A stretch of DNA of 64,000 nt from Candidatus Contendibacter sp. (GTDB taxonomy: Bacteria; Pseudomonadota; Gammaproteobacteria; Competibacterales; Competibacteraceae): the NCBI GenBank assembly GCA_029624675.1, contig JARSSP010000015.1, positions 1 through 64,000 of the forward strand, given 5' to 3'. The notes under the pieces were generated by a model that did no database searches, was not told the DNA's origin, and was given only the letters and a program-made list of their open reading frames with translations. Below are positions 20,939 to 29,495 of this stretch, piece by piece. Each line of letters opens with the position of its first letter. Within the stretch, counting starts at the first letter, position 1. The translations under genes and the position numbers were made by a program.

Positions 20939-20966
20939 ATGTCGATTTGAAGCGTATGCCGATTAG
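20823..20966 (+). CDS. small ORF, 47 codons, function unknown
   Basis: GTG start preceded by GCGAGGGTTC, a plausible ribosome-binding site. The predicted product is acidic with no Cys-rich or transmembrane pattern (contains LTVQPIDPADGRTL and SQENLQQEILCRFEA). Its 3' part overlaps the right inverted end of the 157-bp element. It may be a real leader peptide, a truncated gene end or chance. Not recognised. Confidence 0.3.
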   Translation: MSGLDRKLTVQPIDPADGRTLRLPEPQLGSQENLQQEILCRFEAYAD

Positions 20967-21067
20967 CCCCGGGTGGGCGCGAGTCGGTGGGGGCTTCTTG
21001 CGACGCCAGTCGACGTGGACGCGATGATGAGGACGGTGGGAAACCCACGACAACTGAGAGTGTAATG

Positions 21068-21089
21068 CCATAACAATCGCTTGTTATGG
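21068..21089. repeat. hairpin repeat, upstream copy
   Basis: CCATAACAA-tcgc-TTGTTATGG, perfect 9-bp arms, followed by CGTT. A close relative lies at 25384-25405, on the other side of the GTPase genes. Confidence 0.75.
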
Positions 21090-21148
21090 CGTTGCAGTTG
21101 GGGGGATGGCTGAATAAGCGGTGGTAAATATAAATCTGCTGACTAAAA

Positions 21149-22030
21149 ATGGTAATGAAAATGACTGCTCCTGAAAATCGCTCTACAAAGATGGTGAAAA
21201 TTTGGTCAACTATCTCATCAACGAAAATTGTCAATCGAAAGTGGCCACTTCCTGAATCTAGCTTCAGTCTGCTAGAAGCTCTCAAGTCGTTGGATGACGG
21301 ATATGAACAGCTAGAAGCTCTCAAGTCGTTGGATGACGGATATGAACAATTACCTTGGGGCTTCAAGAAATTAGCTACTGAAATTGAGAATGATTATAAA
21401 TTGCTTGAATTGGCGGATAAAATTAACAATACACCAATAGTAATGATTACTGGAATGTTGAATGCCGGGAAATCAAGTGTTACGGCGAGTTTTCTGAGTC
21501 AAGATGGCCAGCAGCGGATTCCTCGAGGGATAGGAAGGGACCAAGGCACTCATCGCTTCGTACTTTGGATGCCGGAAGATTGGCAACCACAAGTTAATAA
21601 TATATGTCAAATAATCGAGGCTTTGTTCACTGGTAGTCAGCTCTTATCTAAAGAAGATGTTGAGGCGAAAAAAGAGTACAATGCCACTGATACAGAGAAT
21701 AATCTTCTCAGCATTCCGCTGTTAGCATTTGACTCCCAATTAAACGATATCGCTATCCTAGATTGCCCAGATGCACAACGAAAGCATCTAGGTCCCAGTG
21801 GGGAATATGACCCTAAAACGATTCGAGAAGAATTTCTTCTCAAAGCGGTGAAAATGTGCTGGGCTATACTATTTGTCACAACTATCGACGAAATCGAAGC
21901 CACAGGTACTAATGAGTTATTAACTAGATTGAAATTAGTTAGGTCATCTTTGCCTCTATTCCTCCTTATTAATAAACTAAACAACCACCGGCTAAAGCCG
22001 GTGGGTTCTGCGCCGGGTGCAGAGGACTAA
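21149..22030 (+). pseudogene. dynamin-like GTPase 1, N-terminal half, interrupted
   Basis: GTPase-domain half of a large GTPase. P-loop GMLNAGKSS at about residues 102-110; the D-x-P-D version of G3 at about 205 (ILDCPDAQR); FLLINKL as a candidate G4 at the very end. About residue 280 the frame enters a palindromic element and stops at 22030. Removing the 169 bp between two identical 18-bp hairpin copies (21987 and 22156) puts it in frame with the next ORF, giving a protein of about 733 residues. The gene is AT-rich, unlike its surroundings. An in-frame 39-bp tandem duplication lies at 21272-21349. ATGs at 21149, 21155 and 21161 are all possible starts. Confidence 0.75.
21272..21349 (+). repeat. 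39-bp in-frame tandem duplication in GTPase 1
   Basis: Two adjacent copies coding LEALKSLDDGYEQ, differing only at the last base. The frame is preserved. Confidence 0.95.
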
Positions 22031-22173
22031 AAGTCCACCCATCAATGCACCCGGCGCTTTAAAAACATGACGATTGCAACAATAGCATCCGGCACTCAAT
22101 TAAGACCAATTTAGAGCGCATCGGAATCTGCTTGGAGAGTCGTAGCTGAAAGCTGACCGGCTAAAGCCGGTGG
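21985..22173. mobile_element. palindrome-bounded non-coding insertion, possible structured RNA
   Basis: About 190 bp bounded by two copies of ACCGGCTAAAGCCGGTGG (21987-22004 and 22156-22173), each a hairpin. Inside, GCGCCGGGTGCA (22010-22021) pairs perfectly with TGCACCCGGCGC (22046-22057) and encloses a second stem, GGACT-aaa-AGTCC (22024-22036). There is no ORF and no obvious target duplication. Hairpin ends without target duplication suit IS200/IS605-type elements mobilised in trans. The stem architecture would also suit an element-borne RNA such as HEARO/omega RNA; that is a hypothesis, not a recognition. It interrupts GTPase 1. Confidence 0.65.
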
Positions 22174-23519
22174 TTTTAACCTTGGATATTGAAATAAATC
22201 CAGAACAAAACTTGTCTCCTGAGAGCGTCATCAACATCTTTAAAAGGAACTTGGATGACCTGCATGCAAACGAGTATTATCTCGCTTATAATTTCTGTCA
22301 TAGGAATATCGATTTATGGCGTAGCTATACCCCGGGAAATTTACATTCGATCCTAGATCAGCAAGATGAGAAGCAGCTACCCGGATTCTTTAAAGTACCT
22401 GTCGAAAACCCACCGAAACTCCTTAACGAGTATCTGAAAAATATTACCAGAAGCAACCCAGCAGATAGTTTATTAAAAAACCCTTTATCAGAGGGTGAAG
22501 AGAAGTTCAAAAAAAAGATTCAAGATGCTATTGAACAGCTTGAGAAGTACCTTGAGCAAACAACAGAAGATAGAAAAAAAGCTTGGGAAGCAGTTGCCAT
22601 AGCTGTAAGTGAATGCGTAATCGATGATAAAGGTAATCCAAGAATTCCAATAACGAAAAGTCTGAAACAGGCTTTGGAAGGTGCTTTTATTAAGACAGCG
22701 CCCTTCTTATTAAAGATACCTCTCTATGCTAATAAAGTACAACAATTAGCTATAAATTTTCTTGAGAAACTTAAGATTATAAAACCAGGATTTGAGCTAA
22801 CCCTTACACCGGAAGCTTTTGCGAAATTTTTGCGACTCTCTTCTTGGCCAAAGGATCATCCTAATGACCAAGATTTTAAGAATGCCTCTGAAATAATTTT
22901 ACATACCATAAAAGAAATAATACCATCATCACCTTATGATGATGATGGATTTAAATCTAAACTCGAAGAAGCATGCAGGGAGTACTGGAGTAAAGTTCCG
23001 ACTTGGAAAAAAATTCGCCTCTCACTATCGGCTAGTGTTAGCTTTCTAGCTCTTTTTGCTGCTGTCTTATTGATTCCAATTGACGGTGGTACTGCTATCA
23101 TTTTACAAGCGTCCATCCAAGAATTAATCGGCGCAGCAGCAATAGGAGCTTTGGGTTTGACAATACTTGATGCAACCTATCTACTGAATCTTATATATGA
23201 ACAGGTTTTTTATCCTTATGCCTCAGACATGTTTGCGATTACCTGCGATGCTCTAAATATTCCTAGGCCTTCGATAGATCAACTACCAATACTAAAGAAA
23301 AACAACGATAGTTATCCACTGCGGGAATCCAATACTCAACGAATAAAACCCAATATTTGTGAATGGATTTACTGGTTTGAAATCAATAAAGAAGCGTTAC
23401 ACCAGCTTAAATCAATTAACTTGCCAGACGAGCAAGATACTAGTGTCATTGATCGTCTTATGTCTTTTATAAAGGCAAGTCGATTTTCGAAGAATGCTAA
23501 TAACTACCGAGGATTATGA
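22170..23519 (+). CDS. dynamin-like GTPase 1, C-terminal half
   Basis: 449-codon AT-rich ORF whose possible GTG start lies inside the right hairpin of the preceding element. No P-loop of its own. It has long amphipathic helices at about 20-300, then a strongly hydrophobic stretch at about 285-340 (SFLALFAAVLLIPIDGG, then a Gly/Ala-rich segment), the arrangement of a helical stalk with a membrane-inserting hairpin in dynamin-like proteins. It is best read as the rest of the protein that begins at 21149. Whether it is translated separately is unknown. It ends 3 bp before the next gene. Confidence 0.7.
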   Translation: MVLTLDIEINPEQNLSPESVINIFKRNLDDLHANEYYLAYNFCHRNIDLWRSYTPGNLHSILDQQDEKQLPGFFKVPVENPPKLLNEYLKNITRSNPADSLLKNPLSEGEEKFKKKIQDAIEQLEKYLEQTTEDRKKAWEAVAIAVSECVIDDKGNPRIPITKSLKQALEGAFIKTAPFLLKIPLYANKVQQLAINFLEKLKIIKPGFELTLTPEAFAKFLRLSSWPKDHPNDQDFKNASEIILHTIKEIIPSSPYDDDGFKSKLEEACREYWSKVPTWKKIRLSLSASVSFLALFAAVLLIPIDGGTAIILQASIQELIGAAAIGALGLTILDATYLLNLIYEQVFYPYASDMFAITCDALNIPRPSIDQLPILKKNNDSYPLRESNTQRIKPNICEWIYWFEINKEALHQLKSINLPDEQDTSVIDRLMSFIKASRFSKNANNYRGL

Positions 23520-23522
23520 ATC

Positions 23523-25349
23523 GTGAACGAGCAAACTGTGGTATATTCTCAAGAGTTAGATAATCTCGCAAAGCATGTTCAAATTCTTTTTGGTACTCGA
23601 GATGCCGAAGGGTTCAGAACGCTTATTTCTGAGACTAAGAACGACATCGAGCGACTGTCAAAGCGCGCTGGATCTGTTCCCATAGTGGGGTTCTTCGGCC
23701 CTAAGGATCACGGCAAGTCGACGCTAGTAAAACTTTTATTTAAAAAACAATCGGATGTAGAGGATATACCTTCAGGCTATGGATCCGACGGACAAACCAG
23801 GGAGGTTTCCTGGTATGGATCAAGTTCACCAATGGGTCTCGATACAAACTTTGAGCGTTACCGTCGGGCCGAAACCACCTCTCAAACCTGGATTGAAAAA
23901 GACGTAATCATTGGTGATATTCCTGGTTACTCGGATGCAGACTCTTTCGCTAGAAACGCTGCGGAACACGCACTTAAAAGCTGCCAGTTAGCCATACTGG
24001 TTATAACTCCAGACCAGTACGAACGAAGTGAGATCTGGCGGGAGTGGCATAAATCCTATGGGGCGGCTCTTTTACCTGTTATCAACAAATGTCCGCCTAA
24101 CTTTAATCAAAAGGAAATAATCCAATACTTTAAAGAAGAGTCTGAAAAACTAGGGAAAGAACAGATATTACCACCAGTGTTTGTTCCAGATTGCAAAAAC
24201 AAATTCAACCAGGAGTTTGATGAAGGAAAGGAAGGCCAAAAGCTTGCCCAACGAATCTGTGATGCCTTGGCAAGGATAGAGCCAGGAGAAATAACAGATC
24301 GAATCGAGAACAGAATGAATAAATTCCGAGATAATTTTCGCAGAAGGTTAGATAATAAAATCAGTAATATCAAAGCGCCTATGAGAATGTATAATGAGAA
24401 ATTTAGCGGTTTACCGCAACTACTGGCGGATAGAGTAGGTGGTGACCAGGAGACGATCTTATCGACGATTCAACTAACTGTCCTCCGGCAGGTTCTCTAT
24501 AAAACTTCCCCGATTTGGTTTCCATATCGGCCTTTCCTAATGTTGCTAGCCCTGATTCGTGGTGCCACGCTCTCGTTCACCTTGGGAATCCTTGGCCGGC
24601 TGCCATCCTTAGCCCTGTCTGCGTTCCAAGCATTTCGAAATTTGAAAAAGATTTCCATAGCTGATGCAGAAATTAGCCAACGACTGGAGCAACGTTGCGA
24701 ACACATCATCTTAGATGAGTTGCGTGAACCCCTCAATATCCTCCATAACCGGTTTCAGGAGCTTGAAAAAGGGCCTATTGCAGCTAAGAAAGCTGATCTG
24801 CTTTCTTTTAATCTGCTTTCTTTTAAGGTTATCGGTATTGACCCCCTTCTTGACTATAGTAAGGAGCAATATGCGCGGTTAGCACAGAAGTACACCCCCT
24901 CTCTACTTTGGCTTCAGGTGACTGCCTTGCTAGGGACGGCTCTCTTTTGGGTATTAATTGCTGGTCCTCTCAACGCAATGTACGGTGAATATCTGATTAC
25001 TAGTTGGAAGTCATTTCAAGCTGGCGAGAGCTTAACATTTAAAGCGTTTCAAACTGTAGAGCTATCAAAATTTATCGCCGCTATTATTCTCAGCAGTGTA
25101 CCAGTTTTTCTGTTTGGAATGGCCATGCTTTGGAGTTTCACTCAGGCCAAGCGCTTGAGATACTGTGCATATGAAATTATTGATGGCTTGAAAGATGAGT
25201 TGAAGAAGCGACTCAATAATGGATCCCTCTGTGTCCAATCAAACGATATAAAGCTAAACACATTACAAGAAATGATAAGATTAGGATTCGTTGATATTAA
25301 GGAAGACTCAACAAAGAGTCTTCCTGTCACTTCGGTTACCATTAAATAA
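23523..25349 (+). CDS. dynamin-like GTPase 2
   Basis: 608-residue large GTPase. G1 GPKDHGKST at about 59-67, G3 DIPG at about 132-135, G4 NKCP at about 188. Behind the GTPase domain is a helical region with hydrophobic segments at about 335-365, 455-480 and 515-535, the last two flanking a short loop as in membrane-bound dynamin-like proteins. The GTG start at 23523 has GAGGA about 10 bases upstream and lies 3 bp after the previous stop, so the two GTPases are cotranscribed. Tandem dynamin pairs in bacteria usually work together as heteromers on membranes. The gene is AT-rich and has a 15-bp tandem duplication at 24796-24825. Confidence 0.8.
   Translation: MNEQTVVYSQELDNLAKHVQILFGTRDAEGFRTLISETKNDIERLSKRAGSVPIVGFFGPKDHGKSTLVKLLFKKQSDVEDIPSGYGSDGQTREVSWYGSSSPMGLDTNFERYRRAETTSQTWIEKDVIIGDIPGYSDADSFARNAAEHALKSCQLAILVITPDQYERSEIWREWHKSYGAALLPVINKCPPNFNQKEIIQYFKEESEKLGKEQILPPVFVPDCKNKFNQEFDEGKEGQKLAQRICDALARIEPGEITDRIENRMNKFRDNFRRRLDNKISNIKAPMRMYNEKFSGLPQLLADRVGGDQETILSTIQLTVLRQVLYKTSPIWFPYRPFLMLLALIRGATLSFTLGILGRLPSLALSAFQAFRNLKKISIADAEISQRLEQRCEHIILDELREPLNILHNRFQELEKGPIAAKKADLLSFNLLSFKVIGIDPLLDYSKEQYARLAQKYTPSLLWLQVTALLGTALFWVLIAGPLNAMYGEYLITSWKSFQAGESLTFKAFQTVELSKFIAAIILSSVPVFLFGMAMLWSFTQAKRLRYCAYEIIDGLKDELKKRLNNGSLCVQSNDIKLNTLQEMIRLGFVDIKEDSTKSLPVTSVTIK
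24796..24825 (+). repeat. 15-bp in-frame tandem duplication in GTPase 2
   Basis: ATCTGCTTTCTTTTA twice in a row, coding LLSFN-LLSFK. Frame preserved. Confidence 0.9.
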
Positions 25350-25383
25350 CCGTAAAAAACCTCCCCCAAAACTGCTTGATATG

Positions 25384-25405
25384 CCATTACAACGTTTTGT
25401 TATGG
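25384..25405. repeat. hairpin repeat, downstream copy
   Basis: CCATTACAA-cgtt-TTGTTATGG, one mismatch in the arms, followed by CGTTAC. It is related to 21068-21089. A second shared block, AAGTGGC-C/T-ACTTCCTG, follows each hairpin (21239-21254 and 25419-25434, 15 of 16 identical). It may serve as the terminator of the GTPase pair. Confidence 0.7.
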
Positions 25406-25485
25406 CGTTACGGACAGTAAGTGGCTACTTCCTGTAGCAGACTACAGGTAGAATTTACTCGACAGATACTTTGGAGTTTAATACG

Positions 25486-26400
25486 ATGATTAAAAATAGC
25501 AAGATTGTTATATTCTCCTTGTCTATCTCTCTTTCTTCATGGGCATTAGCCTGTGACCTTTTAAAAGGTGGAGGCTGTAATCCTATCAAAGCTATACAAG
25601 AAGCGACTCAAAAGGTTGGCGAGAATTTAAATCAAGCTGGAAAGGAAATCGAGAAGGGTGTCAATAATCTAGGTAAGGAAATCGAGAAGGGTGTCAATAA
25701 TCTAGGTAAGGCTGCTGCTGACGTAGTAACACTGGGAGAGGTTGGTAGAGAAAGAGATCGCGAACGTGCTGAGGCTGATGAGAAGGTTAAAGCTGCACAA
25801 AGAGAGGAAACTGAAAAATTACGAGAACGTGAGATTATATCAACCAAAGATCAAATTGCTTTAATAAAACAAATAGATCATTATTTCAATGACGCTCAGG
25901 AATTGGTGAATGAAATGTGGACCTATTACGATAATATTCTTCAACTTGGAGTTAAAGAAATCAAAAACCGAGAGGCGTCGTCTAAACTGATTGACTGGTT
26001 AGCTGACTCCACAATAAAAAGTGATATAGATACAAGAAACCTATCAAACACGCTTTTCTTTTTGCAAAGCACTAATGATAAACTCTTAGATGCTTTAAGT
26101 AAAAATAAAAATAATGATCTTCAAAATTCAGCTCAACAATCTTCTAAGGAATATATTGAGTCGGCAGCCAAACAGTTGCGTACTGCATCAACTCAGCTTG
26201 AAACTTCCAAGCTTTACTTATCGGAGTTAAATAAATTGAAAACCGAAGTACTTTTATCCTTAGTTAAGGATATCGTCAATGTACGTAGCCTTATCGCGGA
26301 GTTGCGGACCAAGATTGAAAAGCAGCGTGAAGATTTCAAACTACAACTTGAGGCACAAGAAAAAAGATTGAAAGAATTGGAGCCCAAGCCAAAATCTTAG
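25486..26400 (+). CDS. exported coiled-coil protein, function unknown
   Basis: 304-residue AT-rich gene product with a signal peptide at about 1-22 ending WALA before a Cys. The Ala-x-Ala site suits signal peptidase I; a lipoprotein is less likely because the lipobox is poor. Residues about 30-80 are amphipathic (KAIQEATQKVG, then a duplicated KEIEKGVNNLG). Residues about 80-120 and 215-300 are charged and heptad-like, so most of the protein is probably coiled coil. Start ATG 25486 has GGAG 9 bases upstream. First gene of the operon ending in the RNase-inhibitor pair. No family recognised. Confidence 0.7.
   Translation: MIKNSKIVIFSLSISLSSWALACDLLKGGGCNPIKAIQEATQKVGENLNQAGKEIEKGVNNLGKEIEKGVNNLGKAAADVVTLGEVGRERDRERAEADEKVKAAQREETEKLREREIISTKDQIALIKQIDHYFNDAQELVNEMWTYYDNILQLGVKEIKNREASSKLIDWLADSTIKSDIDTRNLSNTLFFLQSTNDKLLDALSKNKNNDLQNSAQQSSKEYIESAAKQLRTASTQLETSKLYLSELNKLKTEVLLSLVKDIVNVRSLIAELRTKIEKQREDFKLQLEAQEKRLKELEPKPKS
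25642..25707 (+). repeat. 33-bp in-frame tandem duplication
   Basis: Two perfect adjacent copies coding KEIEKGVNNLG in the exported coiled-coil protein. Confidence 0.95.
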
Positions 26401-26408
26401 AGGCGTTT

Positions 26409-27653
26409 TTGGACAGCCTCTGGCGAGCTAAGCAATTGAAAAGAAACCCCACCCCTGCCCCTCTCCCTCCTGCGAGCGAGGGGTCTTTAGGTAGTCTTTT
26501 AAGTAGAATCCGGAAAATTCGACTTTTACTGATTGTTATATCGCTATTTTTTACTTACCAAGCGCGTGCTGATGATAAACAGATTATCTCGGAGGCTACT
26601 ACCGCTGCGGCCATAGAAGGAGGAAAAATATACTTTAAGAACTGGGCTGATTCCTTAGGCAATGTGCCAGGAACCTCAATAGGCATAGGTGCATCTGGAT
26701 TAGCGATTGTAGATTTATTGCTTGCGATTGATAATTACAACAATGCACGGAACGATAAACAAAGATTTCATGTAGGCCTCAATGCTTCTGTTGCGGTTTA
26801 TGTCTTGGCAAGTGGGCCAGGGGCGCCAGTGGTAGCTGCCGCTGTTGCAGCAGCCATGCTTGTTGAAGCAGGTCTAGATGCACGACATGCAGTAACGATG
26901 TTAGATATTTATCAACGTATCGAACAACACCAGCAACGTATTATTGAAATCAATACGATGTTAGCTAAGGCTGATGGTATAGCTCTAGAAGCATTATTAT
27001 CCCAACTTAAAATTTTTTCAGCCACTATGGCCTTAGCAGTAGATAGTGCAAAGTCTTGCGATAAGGCTGAAAAAATAACAACGCTTGATCAACTCGATCA
27101 ATGTATATTTTGGGTTAATAGTTACTATTCCAGCGCACAAGTTTTTGTGTATACCTCGGACCGATTATTGGAATGGATATCCAATAAAAAAGAATATCAA
27201 AAATTATTTGAGCAGATAAATATTTCACCAGATTCCATTCGCAAATCACGAGATTATTTTTTTAATAAACTTCAATTTCAAGAAGATCGTATTCGTTTAA
27301 CTAACGCTTACTCCGACTATTTATTTAAGCTTATCCAACAGAAACCATTGGATACGCCCACTTTTTCGAATCGATTATTTCTCTCTAAAGTCTGCATTGA
27401 TAAAGCGGGAGAAATTGTGCGGAGCGCCAACTTTATCGATTTAAATCAACTCCAACTCACGACTGAAATTCAGAAAGACATAATTAAAACAAGGATAAAA
27501 ATTTTACTTGAAGTAATCGAAAAATACACTGATTCAACAATCTGCTCGAAGCTTGTTGAAAATTCGGATCTGCCTGAATCAAAGGTATTATCTGAATGGT
27601 TAACCTTGGTGGCTGAATCAAAAGCATCCCTTGAAAAGGGTTTGAAAAGGTAA
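26409..27653 (+). CDS. exported protein of unknown function
   Basis: Long AT-rich ORF of up to 414 codons. A hydrophobic segment (LLLIVISLFFTYQARA) at about 39-54 looks like a signal peptide, but the 38 codons before it include a GC-rich stretch resembling an intergenic repeat (PTPAPLPPASEG), so the true start is unclear. TTG 26409 and TTG 26436 are in frame and there is no ATG. The mature part has two Gly/Ala-rich hydrophobic regions (about 90-110 and 125-155), then a helical, charged remainder. It starts 8 bp after the previous gene and ends 9 bp before the RNase gene, so it belongs to the same operon. It may help export, tether or fold the RNase; this is inference from position only. Confidence 0.6.
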   Translation: MDSLWRAKQLKRNPTPAPLPPASEGSLGSLLSRIRKIRLLLIVISLFFTYQARADDKQIISEATTAAAIEGGKIYFKNWADSLGNVPGTSIGIGASGLAIVDLLLAIDNYNNARNDKQRFHVGLNASVAVYVLASGPGAPVVAAAVAAAMLVEAGLDARHAVTMLDIYQRIEQHQQRIIEINTMLAKADGIALEALLSQLKIFSATMALAVDSAKSCDKAEKITTLDQLDQCIFWVNSYYSSAQVFVYTSDRLLEWISNKKEYQKLFEQINISPDSIRKSRDYFFNKLQFQEDRIRLTNAYSDYLFKLIQQKPLDTPTFSNRLFLSKVCIDKAGEIVRSANFIDLNQLQLTTEIQKDIIKTRIKILLEVIEKYTDSTICSKLVENSDLPESKVLSEWLTLVAESKASLEKGLKR

Positions 27654-27662
27654 GTGATTAAC

Positions 27663-29090
27663 ATGTATCATTATCACAGAAATATTTTACTATTAGCATT
27701 GATGCTTTTTTCTTTCCTACTTGTCGTAGTAGAAGAAGCTACCGCTTCTGAAGAAGCGCATAAAAAGTGGGATTTAACAATCGAATACGATAAAATTCTG
27801 CAAGCAACCCCAATCGGTAGTCGCATAAGCTTCAACGCAGATGGGAAATCTTACACTGCTATCTATAAGGGTGTAATTACAATTGATGGTAAAGAGTGGC
27901 ATCATGCAGCTAACACGGAGGAAATATCTGCAACTACAGTAGAAAATGTAGAAAAAGCAATACCTAATGGTAAAAATTCATCTAATCCTTTGCCACCCCA
28001 AGCTTCCGATGATAAAGCTGTTAGTGCGTCAAATGCAGCTATGACAGCCGCTGCTACTAAAGTTATCTATCGAATGTTTTTTGTGTCTCCTGAATTGGAT
28101 CAAAGAATCTCACAAGGACAAGTAAATCTTGCTAAGGCGCAAGCTGCGACGCAGGTTGCAATAACAAACTATAAGTTGGAAGTTGATAATTCTGTTCAGA
28201 ATGCTGCTACTGCATTGGCAAATCTTGCAAAAGAATTAAATGAAGCTTCTAGGCCACTACTAAAATCCTCGGAATTCCTCAGCAATACTTCATCTATTGA
28301 CTTCAGTACTAGTGATCCTGCCATTCGGCAAAGTCTTACTAGTTCCTACTATAAAATTGCTAATGCTGAAATTCGCACTCGTATCGACCAGGAGGTACAA
28401 CAATTAGGTGTTGCTGCTTTATCTGTAGCTGAGTTTGAAGCTTCTAATGGTGATATTGGCGCAGCCCGCTCCGCGGCTGTAGCCGCTAATGCATACGCCG
28501 AATTTTTAACAAGCGCTGCGGATTTGCTAATTGGAATAGACCCAATTAGTAGCTTTGTAAGGGACAGCTATGAATTATTTACTGGTACTAATTGTATTAC
28601 AGGAGAACTTCTAACAGATTTTGAACGTGCGCTTAAAGCAGTGAATGCTGGAGCAACACTCGTCACGTTAGGTGGAGCTCCAGTTGTGATGGCCGGAGTA
28701 AAAACTATCTCAAAAATATCGCAACATGTTAAAAAATCCAGGAACCTGGAAAAAATATTTCAGACTGCCGAACATCTTCCAATAAGTTCTATTGAAAATC
28801 ATATACCGAAAATAGCTAGCAAAAAATTACCAGAGGAGGCGCTTAACACAATAAAAAATATCGATAGAGGGCCGCCATTTCCCTATAAACAAGATCACAC
28901 TATTTTCGGTAATAAGGAAGGCAAACTTCCAACTAAAGATCCAGGGCACTATCGTGAATATACTGTTGAAACCCCAAATTCAAAAGATAGAGGCCCTAAG
29001 AGAATCGTAGCCGGAAAAGATGGTGAAAAATATTATACTAATGACCATTATAAAACCTTTCAGGAAATAATGGAGGAGATATTGAAATGA
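27663..29090 (+). CDS. exported toxin with C-terminal barnase-type ribonuclease
   Basis: 475 residues: signal-like hydrophobic N-terminus (about 8-25), a beta-rich part (GSRISFNADGKSYTAIYKG), long Ala-rich helices (about 120-370), and a C-terminal microbial ribonuclease domain at about 400-475. That domain follows barnase closely: IFGNKEGKLPTK, HYREYTVE, KRIVAG, YYTNDHYKTF. The barnase catalytic triad Glu73-Arg87-His102 maps to about Glu432, Arg447 and His462, with nearly the same spacing. It should cleave single-stranded RNA, preferring the 3' side of guanosine. No known trafficking domain (RHS, PAAR, LXG) is visible. The barstar-like gene overlaps the stop by 4 bp. The ATG at 27663 is preferred over GTG 27654. 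Confidence 0.87.
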   Translation: MYHYHRNILLLALMLFSFLLVVVEEATASEEAHKKWDLTIEYDKILQATPIGSRISFNADGKSYTAIYKGVITIDGKEWHHAANTEEISATTVENVEKAIPNGKNSSNPLPPQASDDKAVSASNAAMTAAATKVIYRMFFVSPELDQRISQGQVNLAKAQAATQVAITNYKLEVDNSVQNAATALANLAKELNEASRPLLKSSEFLSNTSSIDFSTSDPAIRQSLTSSYYKIANAEIRTRIDQEVQQLGVAALSVAEFEASNGDIGAARSAAVAANAYAEFLTSAADLLIGIDPISSFVRDSYELFTGTNCITGELLTDFERALKAVNAGATLVTLGGAPVVMAGVKTISKISQHVKKSRNLEKIFQTAEHLPISSIENHIPKIASKKLPEEALNTIKNIDRGPPFPYKQDHTIFGNKEGKLPTKDPGHYREYTVETPNSKDRGPKRIVAGKDGEKYYTNDHYKTFQEIMEEILK

Positions 29091-29446
29091 ACAACTCAAA
29101 TATAACTGAGTTGTCAAGTCAGTTTATGGGCTTTATTCAAAGCTCTTTCACGAAATTTTTTCTTATCAATGGGGATATTATTGAAGATAAAATGACATTT
29201 TTAAAGGAATTTTCTGATAAATTAAAATTTCCTGGCTATTTTGGCTTCAATTGGGATGCTTTTGATGAATGTATTACCGATCTTTCATGGCATGATTTAG
29301 ATAAAGGATTTTTAATCATTTACAAAAATCCACATAATTTTAGAACAAAGAAACCAGATGAATGGAAAATTGCGAATGATATATTATTTGACGCTATGCA
29401 TTATTGGGATAATGAAAAAACACCTATGATCTTAATTTTTTTATAA
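29087..29446 (+). CDS. barstar-family ribonuclease inhibitor (immunity protein)
   Basis: 119-residue cytoplasmic protein. The core FLINGDIIEDKMTFLKEF, then LKFPGYFGFNWDAFDEC and ITDLSWHDL, is the barstar signature. Asp57 matches barstar Asp35, which inserts into the barnase active site, and Glu61 takes the place of Asp39. It starts with ATGA overlapping the RNase stop, so the two are translationally coupled, as expected for a toxin and its immunity protein. It would protect the producer's cytoplasm from unexported or incoming RNase. Confidence 0.88.
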   Translation: MNNSNITELSSQFMGFIQSSFTKFFLINGDIIEDKMTFLKEFSDKLKFPGYFGFNWDAFDECITDLSWHDLDKGFLIIYKNPHNFRTKKPDEWKIANDILFDAMHYWDNEKTPMILIFL

Positions 29447-29495
29447 TATTTCTGGACAGTAAAACTTTATTCAACTAGATGATTAAAAGAATGCC

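Noticed and set aside
20967..21067. GC-rich stretch with a short possible ORF (MPISPGWARVGGG...)
   Set aside because: About 25 codons, no ribosome-binding site identified and no recognisable family; not enough to call a gene.
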